Source: Deltaproteobacteria bacterium
GTDB taxonomy: Bacteria; Desulfobacterota; Syntrophia; Syntrophales; UBA2210
DNA: 10,263 nucleotides
Assembly (NCBI GenBank): GCA_019314085.1
Contig: JAFCZZ010000068.1
Location: 1 to 10,263 of the forward strand
Direction: 5' to 3'
A model generated the notes under the pieces. The model ran no database searches. It was not told where the DNA came from and saw only the letters and a program-made list of their open reading frames with translations. Of this stretch, positions 6,284 to 10,263 are shown piece after piece; position 1 is the first letter of the stretch; every line of letters begins with the position of its first letter. The translations under genes were made by a program, and so were the position numbers.

Positions 6284-6645
6284 GACGGGCTACGGCTCAC
6301 GTCAAGGCATATTGTTTCATACGACGGACCACATGCGCAAACCGGGGGAAAGCTGAACGCCTGGACCGGCTGCTCGTTGAATAGAGACTGGCGGCGTGTG
6401 TGCAGATGACTGGTGTCACAAGTTTTTACGAATAGGACGGTGCCCTCAGCAGGGGCGACGAGTTGCCGTTGATCAAGGCGCCGTCCGTTTCATAGGGTGA
6501 GAATGAGGCATCCATTTCCCGGAGCCACAGCTACGATATCACCGAGATCATTCAGGCCCCGATCCGTGCAGGCAGCGAAGCATACCTGAAATGGAGCAAC
6601 ACCGGCACCGCATAACGGGGTACGTCACCGGGCAGGACCGGTTTT
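6284..6645. other. Intergenic stretch with an amber-interrupted, coding-like frame
   Basis: No intact gene is visible on the plus strand. One frame (positions congruent with ATG 6406) reads as plausible protein from about 6352 to TAA 6613-6615, interrupted only by TAG at 6382, 6433 and 6493. Its codons are GC-rich at the third position like the neighbouring genes. Readable segments include LSRGDELPLIKAPSVS and SYDITEIIQAPIRAGSEAY. I recognise no family. It is most simply a decayed gene; amber recoding is a less likely alternative. Confidence 0.3.
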
Positions 6646-6647
6646 TT
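6627..6647 (+). terminator. Weak intrinsic terminator candidate
   Basis: ACCGG (6627-6631) pairs with CCGGT (6638-6642) around GCAGGA, followed by six T residues (6642-6647). The stem is only five base pairs. It would stop rightward transcription from the HesB operon or the decayed frame, and its T run overlaps the end of a convergent minus-strand small ORF. Confidence 0.35.
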
Positions 6648-6801
6648 ACCACGGCACGTAAAGGGGGAAAAAACAAAGGCCGACTACCACAACCGACAGT
6701 ATGACAACGCCGGCATAGAATATCTCCAGATAGGAATCACCCCGCGAAGAATATTCATCCCAGTCGGTTTCCTCCAGGTAACGCTGGAATTTTGAAAACA
6801 T
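6646..6801 (-). CDS. Small single-pass membrane protein (51 residues), unknown function
   Basis: A minus-strand ORF starting at ATG 6801-6799, with GGAGAGG about four bases upstream, and ending at TAA 6648-6646. The N-terminal half is charged and soluble-looking (MFSKFQRYLEETDWDEY, SSRGDSYLEIF). Residues 29-50 form one hydrophobic segment (YAGVVILSVVVVGLCFFPLYVP). This amphipathic head plus membrane anchor and the good ribosome site favour a real gene, though I know no family. It follows another short ORF (6814-6951) by 12 bp, like a two-gene operon. An overlapping frame with a strong AAGGAGG-ATG near 6854 encodes a less protein-like sequence and is the competing reading. Confidence 0.5.
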   Translation of the reverse strand: MFSKFQRYLEETDWDEYSSRGDSYLEIFYAGVVILSVVVVGLCFFPLYVPW

Positions 6802-6813
6802 TTTCCTCTCCGA

Positions 6814-6951
6814 TCAGAAATTTTGTACCATATGATCACTGCGGCTATATACATGGAAACCCTCCTTGCCTGTATAATCGGCATAACCGATTAAATCTTG
6901 AATGGTATCTTGTGCGAATAATTTCTGCTCCCATTCGCCCAATATATCCAC
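6814..6951 (-). CDS. Possible small protein (45 residues) upstream of the membrane peptide gene
   Basis: Starting at GTG 6951-6949, the frame reads DILGEWEQKLFAQDTIQD, then LIGYADYTGKEGFHVYSR and a short tail to TGA 6816-6814. The mix of charged and hydrophobic residues looks like a real soluble peptide. The stop is followed by a clean ribosome binding site and ATG of the next small ORF. Against it, the ribosome site before the GTG is weak and no family is recognisable. The frame is closed by a TAA upstream, so it cannot be much longer. Confidence 0.3.
   Translation of the reverse strand: MDILGEWEQKLFAQDTIQDLIGYADYTGKEGFHVYSRSDHMVQNF
6875..6893. repeat. 7-bp inverted repeat overlapping a TATAAT hexamer
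   Basis: TAATCGG (6875-6881) and CCGATTA (6887-6893) are exact inverted copies with spacer CATAA. The left arm overlaps TATAAT at 6873-6878. It lies in the low-GC region around the small minus-strand ORFs and could be an operator, but no -35 box is evident at proper spacing. Confidence 0.25.
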
Positions 6952-7270
6952 AGTCCCGAGTGGTCGTATCGACCCTGTACATACGCAATAAGGATGCCAA
7001 TCGCCCCCGGATGTGGCTGGTTATAACCCTCACGGGTATCGGAGAAATCGGCCGGGGAAAGGCGCGTCACAGCAGTGCCAATGTGGCAGGGCGCGCCACT
7101 GAGGCATACCTGGGTATTATAAAAACCACAGACAACCCCATCTCAAGAATCTGGTTGACATTGGTGCAATCGGGAGGTACAGACCCCCATGTTCGAATGG
7201 CGGGGGATACGTATTTCAGGGCAGATCACAGGCCCGTTCAAGATAATCACAAAGAAACGGAGGATTTATT
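6952..7270. other. Intergenic region upstream of the SDR gene
   Basis: About 320 bases without a convincing gene. A plus-strand frame is open from 6792 to 7280, but its codon use and composition do not look coding and it overlaps better candidates. Visible elements are a GGTTATAACC palindrome at 7019-7028 and a TTGACA at 7155-7160 with a poor -10 (TACAGA, 7178-7183) at 17 bp, a possible promoter for the SDR gene. Confidence 0.35.
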
Positions 7271-8089
7271 GTGCGATTGAAAGATAAGGTTGCGGTTGTA
7301 ACGGGTGGCGGCGGCGGACTGGGAGAGGGGATTGCCCTGTGCCTTGCCAGAGAGGGCGCGCATGTTATCGTCAGCGACTCAAAACTGGAAACAGCCGAGA
7401 AGGTTGCGGCCCGGGTCCGGGAAAAGGGAGTCAAGGCCATGGCGGTCCGGACGGACGTCCGGTTCTCCGATCAGTGTCAGGATATGATCGATACGGCACT
7501 GAAAGAGATGGGCGGACTGGATATCCTGGTCTGCAGCGCCGGTGTGGGAGGATACGCGCCCGGCAGAGACCCGGATAAACTGCTGAACATCGAGAACATC
7601 ACCGATGAAGAGTGGGATACGGTCATCGATGTGAACCTGAAGGGCGTTTTCCTGTGCAACAGGGCCGTCATCCCCCACTTCAAAAAACAGAGGAGCGGAA
7701 AGATCATCAATATCGCGTCAATTGGCGGCCGCATGCCGCTCGATTTCCTCGCCCACTACGATACCAGCAAGGCGGGCGTCATCGCGCTGACCCAGGCAGT
7801 TGCCATGCACATGGCGCGCTACAATGTCAACGTCAATTCCATTTGCCCCGGCCTCATCAAGACCGAGATGGGGGCGAACATGGGGCATCTGCTCAGTGCT
7901 TCCCACCCCGTCTTTCGCGGTATGGACCCCGATGCCATCTTCGATACCCTTGTCAAGAATTCCGTGCGCAAGCGGACGCCCCAGACAGCGGAGGATATCG
8001 GGAACGCCGTCGTCTTTCTCGCCTCCGATGAGGGGAAAGAAATCGTGGGCCAGGGGCTCAATGTCTGCGGGGGGATGTACTTCAGCTAG
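7271..8089 (+). CDS. Short-chain dehydrogenase/reductase (SDR), classical, NAD-preferring
   Basis: A 272-residue classical SDR. The dinucleotide-binding turn is TGGGGGLGEG (11-20). D36 at the end of the second strand favours NAD(H) over NADP(H). CSAG (88-91) replaces the usual NNAG. Active-site residues are N122, S150, Y163 and K167 (HYDTSK), and NSICPGLIKTEM is the typical C-terminal loop. It would oxidise or reduce a hydroxyl/keto substrate in the cytoplasm, such as a 3-hydroxyacyl-CoA or cyclic alcohol; the exact substrate cannot be read. The start is GTG 7271, with GGAGGA six bases upstream. It precedes an acyl-CoA synthetase-type gene, separated by a terminator-like hairpin, which suggests a role in organic-acid metabolism (inference). 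Confidence 0.92.
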   Translation: MRLKDKVAVVTGGGGGLGEGIALCLAREGAHVIVSDSKLETAEKVAARVREKGVKAMAVRTDVRFSDQCQDMIDTALKEMGGLDILVCSAGVGGYAPGRDPDKLLNIENITDEEWDTVIDVNLKGVFLCNRAVIPHFKKQRSGKIINIASIGGRMPLDFLAHYDTSKAGVIALTQAVAMHMARYNVNVNSICPGLIKTEMGANMGHLLSASHPVFRGMDPDAIFDTLVKNSVRKRTPQTAEDIGNAVVFLASDEGKEIVGQGLNVCGGMYFS

Positions 8090-8137
8090 AGGGTATCATA
8101 TCCCGTAACAATCTTTTATAACGGAAACAAAGACCAC

Positions 8138-8175
8138 GGGACCGGGCTTCTGCCTGGCCCCTGTTATTCTTGTTA
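8138..8175 (+). terminator. Intrinsic terminator after the SDR gene
   Basis: GGGACCGGGC (8138-8147) pairs with GCCTGGCCCC (8152-8161) around a TTCT loop, with one mismatch and one G-U pair. A T-rich stretch (TGTTATTCTTGTT) follows. It lies 49 bases after the SDR stop. The T tract is interrupted, so some read-through into the next gene is possible. Confidence 0.6.
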
Positions 8176-8217
8176 GTAGCGGCATTGATCACGCCTGTAT
8201 TGGAGGGAAACGGGATC

Positions 8218-9633
8218 ATGAACGACGCACCAAAACTGGACTTTCTCTTTTCACCAAAATCAGTGGCCGTTGTGTTGCGGTCACGCGGCCTGGGGGCCTT
8301 CTTTCTGAAGCAGCTTCTTGACGGGGGCTTCCAGGGTCAGCTGTATGCCGTCTGCGGTGACGCCGACGAGCTGATGGGTCTGCCCTGTTACCGGTCTGTA
8401 ACAGATATCCCCGGCCCCGTCGATTATGTCATCATTGCCGTATCGGCGAATCAGACACCCGATGTTATACGGAATTGCGCCCTGAAAGGGGTAAAGGCCT
8501 GCACGCTCTTTACGGCCGGGTTCAGCGAGCTGGGAACGGACGAGGGGATCGCCCTGGAGCGCGAGATCGTATCCATCTCCCGCGGTAGCGGTATGCGCCT
8601 TATCGGGCCCAACTGCATGGGGATATATGCTCCGGGAGGCGGCCTGTACTTTTCCGCTAATTTGCCTCGTGTACGGGGCTGGTTCGGTGTCTCGAGTCAG
8701 AGTGGCGGTAACGCGATTTATCTAGGCAAAATGGCGCCGCGGCGGGGAGCGCCGATCAGCAAGGCCGTCAGTTACGGCAATGCCTGCGATATCAATGAAT
8801 CGGATCTGATCGAATATCTTGCCGATGATGAAGAGACAACGGTTATCGGCGCCTATATCGAGGGGATCAAAGACGGAAAGCGGTTTCGTGAAGTGCTGAA
8901 GCGGGCGGCCCGCAAGAAACCCACCATCATTCTCAAGGGGGGACAGACCGAGGCGGGAGCCGCTGTAACCCAGTCACACACGGCATCTCTTTCGGGTTCT
9001 CTCCGGATATGGGATGCGGTGATAACACAATCAGGGGCAATCCAGGCCGAAAGCCTCGACGAGATGATCGATCTCGCGCTTCTCTTCGGGTACATGAAAC
9101 CGCCTGCGGGACGGAGGATCGGCATGGTCGGCATCGGGGGCGGTGTCAGCGTCCTTGCCGCCGACGCGTTCGAGCAGAAGAACCTGTCCCTGACCCGTCT
9201 CACTCCCGCCATTCAGGCTAGGCTCCAGGACCTGCATCCCGGGGCTGGGAATATCTACACCAATCCCATCGATACGACGGCGCTCTTTTATGAGACCGAC
9301 GGCTTTAGAAAGACTCTCGAGATCCTCGATGACTGGGATGAGATCGATATCATCCTTCTCCACGTCCCCTATGATATTCTGGCCTTTTTGACCCCTGAAC
9401 AGGTGCGGGGCATTGCCATGGCGGAGAAGATGATTGGTCATATCGGAGGTATCAGAAAACCGGTTGCCATGTTGCTCCACTGCGCGGCCCTGAAGGAATC
9501 CTACGAACTATCCTGTGACAATCAGGAGGTATGCTGGAAGGCGGGTCTCCCGGCATTCACGTCAATTGAGGGATGCGCGTCCGCTTTGGATAAGTTTATC
9601 CGCTTTCATGAAAGAAAAACTCAGAGGGGTTGA
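8218..9633 (+). CDS. Acyl-CoA/acetate-CoA ligase (ADP-forming), alpha-subunit type
   Basis: A 471-residue protein with the alpha-subunit domain order of NDP-forming acyl-CoA synthetases. A CoA-binding Rossmann domain comes first (LFSPKSVAVV, residues 10-19; VDYVIIAV near 68-75). A succinyl-CoA-ligase-like domain follows with GPNCMG (130-135) and SSQSGGN (159-165), then a second flavodoxin-like domain (IGMVGIGGGVSVLAADAFE). H254 in SHTASLSG is the expected phosphohistidine. These enzymes interconvert acyl-CoA, ADP and phosphate with acid, CoA and ATP. The ATP-grasp beta part is missing from this polypeptide, and no beta gene follows before the convergent gene. Either the partner is encoded elsewhere or this copy has another role. 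The start is ATG 8218, with GGAGGG ten bases upstream; an in-frame TTG at 8170 lies in the terminator tail and is unlikely. Confidence 0.88.
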   Translation: MNDAPKLDFLFSPKSVAVVLRSRGLGAFFLKQLLDGGFQGQLYAVCGDADELMGLPCYRSVTDIPGPVDYVIIAVSANQTPDVIRNCALKGVKACTLFTAGFSELGTDEGIALEREIVSISRGSGMRLIGPNCMGIYAPGGGLYFSANLPRVRGWFGVSSQSGGNAIYLGKMAPRRGAPISKAVSYGNACDINESDLIEYLADDEETTVIGAYIEGIKDGKRFREVLKRAARKKPTIILKGGQTEAGAAVTQSHTASLSGSLRIWDAVITQSGAIQAESLDEMIDLALLFGYMKPPAGRRIGMVGIGGGVSVLAADAFEQKNLSLTRLTPAIQARLQDLHPGAGNIYTNPIDTTALFYETDGFRKTLEILDDWDEIDIILLHVPYDILAFLTPEQVRGIAMAEKMIGHIGGIRKPVAMLLHCAALKESYELSCDNQEVCWKAGLPAFTSIEGCASALDKFIRFHERKTQRG

Positions 9634-9687
9634 CCGTTTGTAAAAATTTCAGTCGGGAACGCACAAAGAAAAATAGGGACAGCTGTA

Positions 9688-10263
9688 CTAGCTCAGTAAT
9701 TCGGTAAGTCGTATTGCATCGGAATACGGTATCAAAGCACCGGTAGTTTTTTCTTTCCAAATGATTTCCCTGTGGGCCGCCTCGTATACATCCTTGTTTT
9801 TAGGAAATGCCATGGCGATTTTTCTTACTATTTTGGCTTCCTCAGTAGTTAAGGGATCAACGCAGGCGGTATTCGCATGCTTGATTTCATCAATCAGGTC
9901 TCTGTAATTGTTGATTTGTGGTCCCTGAGGAAGTGCAGCATAGGTTGAACCGCTGATGCTTTCACCATAGTCCCGATAGGCGATCATGTCTGCGTACCAA
10001 ACATATTTGGCGGCATAAAGACCTTTATCATTTTCCTTAAGCATTGGTCGGCCCAGTGATGTTTCGAAATGGCTCAGGAGGAGGCGTACCCTACCTAAGG
10101 TAAAGTTTCTGTTTCCTGTATAAATATCCCCACTCGTTTTCCCTTCCAAGGCTTCTCGGAGAGCTTTATCCATTGATTTAGTCTGAATCTGTGACCCTTC
10201 CCACCTTTTTATGCTTGCGATTCCGACCTTCGTTCTGTCGGCAAGATCTTGCTGCGATATTGC
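9688..10263 (-). CDS. HTH plus Panacea (SocA/DUF4065) domain antitoxin-like protein (5' end outside window)
   Basis: The frame is open from the right window edge to TAG 9690-9688, giving 191 visible residues; an internal ATG at 10173 is not the true start. The first visible part, ISQQDLADRTKVGIASIKRW followed by EGS, is an Xre-type helix-turn-helix, with a following segment (TKSMDKALREALEG) like that of YgiT/MqsA-type proteins. An N-terminal CxxCG zinc finger would be expected off-window. The second half (LYAAKYVWYADMIAYRDYG, SISGSTYAALPQGPQINNY, RDLIDEI) matches the Panacea domain, found in antitoxins that neutralise many unrelated toxins and in SocA. No toxin gene lies on its downstream side, so a partner would be beyond the right edge. 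Local GC is about 43% against about 60% in the neighbouring gene, suggesting horizontal acquisition. Confidence 0.82.
   Translation of the reverse strand, partial: AISQQDLADRTKVGIASIKRWEGSQIQTKSMDKALREALEGKTSGDIYTGNRNFTLGRVRLLLSHFETSLGRPMLKENDKGLYAAKYVWYADMIAYRDYGESISGSTYAALPQGPQINNYRDLIDEIKHANTACVDPLTTEEAKIVRKIAMAFPKNKDVYEAAHREIIWKEKTTGALIPYSDAIRLTELLS

Noticed and set aside
7080..7200. GCCACTG plus nearby purine-rich strings suggesting a cobalamin riboswitch
   Set aside because: The B12 box and the rest of the conserved core are absent; only a short chance match remains.
7170..7212. GTTCGAAT within a GC-rich stem resembling a tRNA T arm
   Set aside because: No acceptor, D or anticodon arms can be built around it at tRNA spacing.
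6792..7280. 162-codon plus-strand open frame ahead of the SDR gene
   Set aside because: Its composition and codon use do not resemble the neighbouring genes, no family features are visible, no good ribosome site precedes it, and it runs into the SDR start in another frame.
1..10263. CRISPR array, rRNA, complete tRNA or insertion sequence
   Set aside because: No regularly spaced repeats, RNA-gene signatures, transposase motifs or terminal inverted repeats were seen on either strand.

Overview
The window looks like a chromosomal stretch of an anaerobic bacterium, most likely a Desulfobacterota (former Deltaproteobacteria) or a close relative. The basis is the gene mix: a selenocysteine-containing HesB/IscA-like protein, an M29 aminopeptidase, a stand-alone alpha-type ADP-forming acyl-CoA synthetase, a DUF401 permease, a PAS-GGDEF protein and an oxygen-independent coproporphyrinogen-oxidase-like radical SAM protein. 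Most genes are GC-rich (about 60% where hand-counted). The right end (about 9690-10263) drops to about 43% and looks acquired. The taxonomic guess is inference.

Left part (1-3960): a partial radical SAM gene points left and diverges from a rightward run encoding peptide deformylase, a pyruvate-kinase C-terminal-like protein, an M29 aminopeptidase and a PAS-GGDEF diguanylate cyclase. The tight spacing suggests one operon. The divergent intergenic region holds a perfect 9-bp inverted repeat that supplies the -35 box of the deformylase promoter. The cyclase gene appears frameshifted at a T4 run, so its first PAS strand is out of frame.

Middle part (3961-6283): a DUF401 membrane transporter with its own promoter is followed by an ArsR-family regulator. 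The regulator has a strong promoter and an 11-bp hairpin in its leader. A HesB-like selenoprotein lies 22 bp downstream. Its in-frame TGA falls on the first conserved cysteine of the IscA/HesB fold, and a candidate SECIS hairpin follows directly. This is the most notable item in the window because a standard gene call would truncate it to its C-terminal 64 codons.

Gap (6284-7270): no large gene. It holds a coding-like frame interrupted by three amber codons (decayed gene or UAG recoding) and two very short minus-strand ORFs arranged like an operon, the second encoding a one-pass membrane peptide. It also holds small inverted repeats and a weak terminator.

Right part (7271-10263): an SDR-family dehydrogenase, a terminator-like hairpin, then an acyl-CoA synthetase (ADP-forming) alpha-type protein without its ATP-grasp partner in view. 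Convergent to it is the 3' part of a low-GC gene encoding an HTH plus Panacea (SocA/DUF4065) antitoxin-like protein that runs off the right edge.
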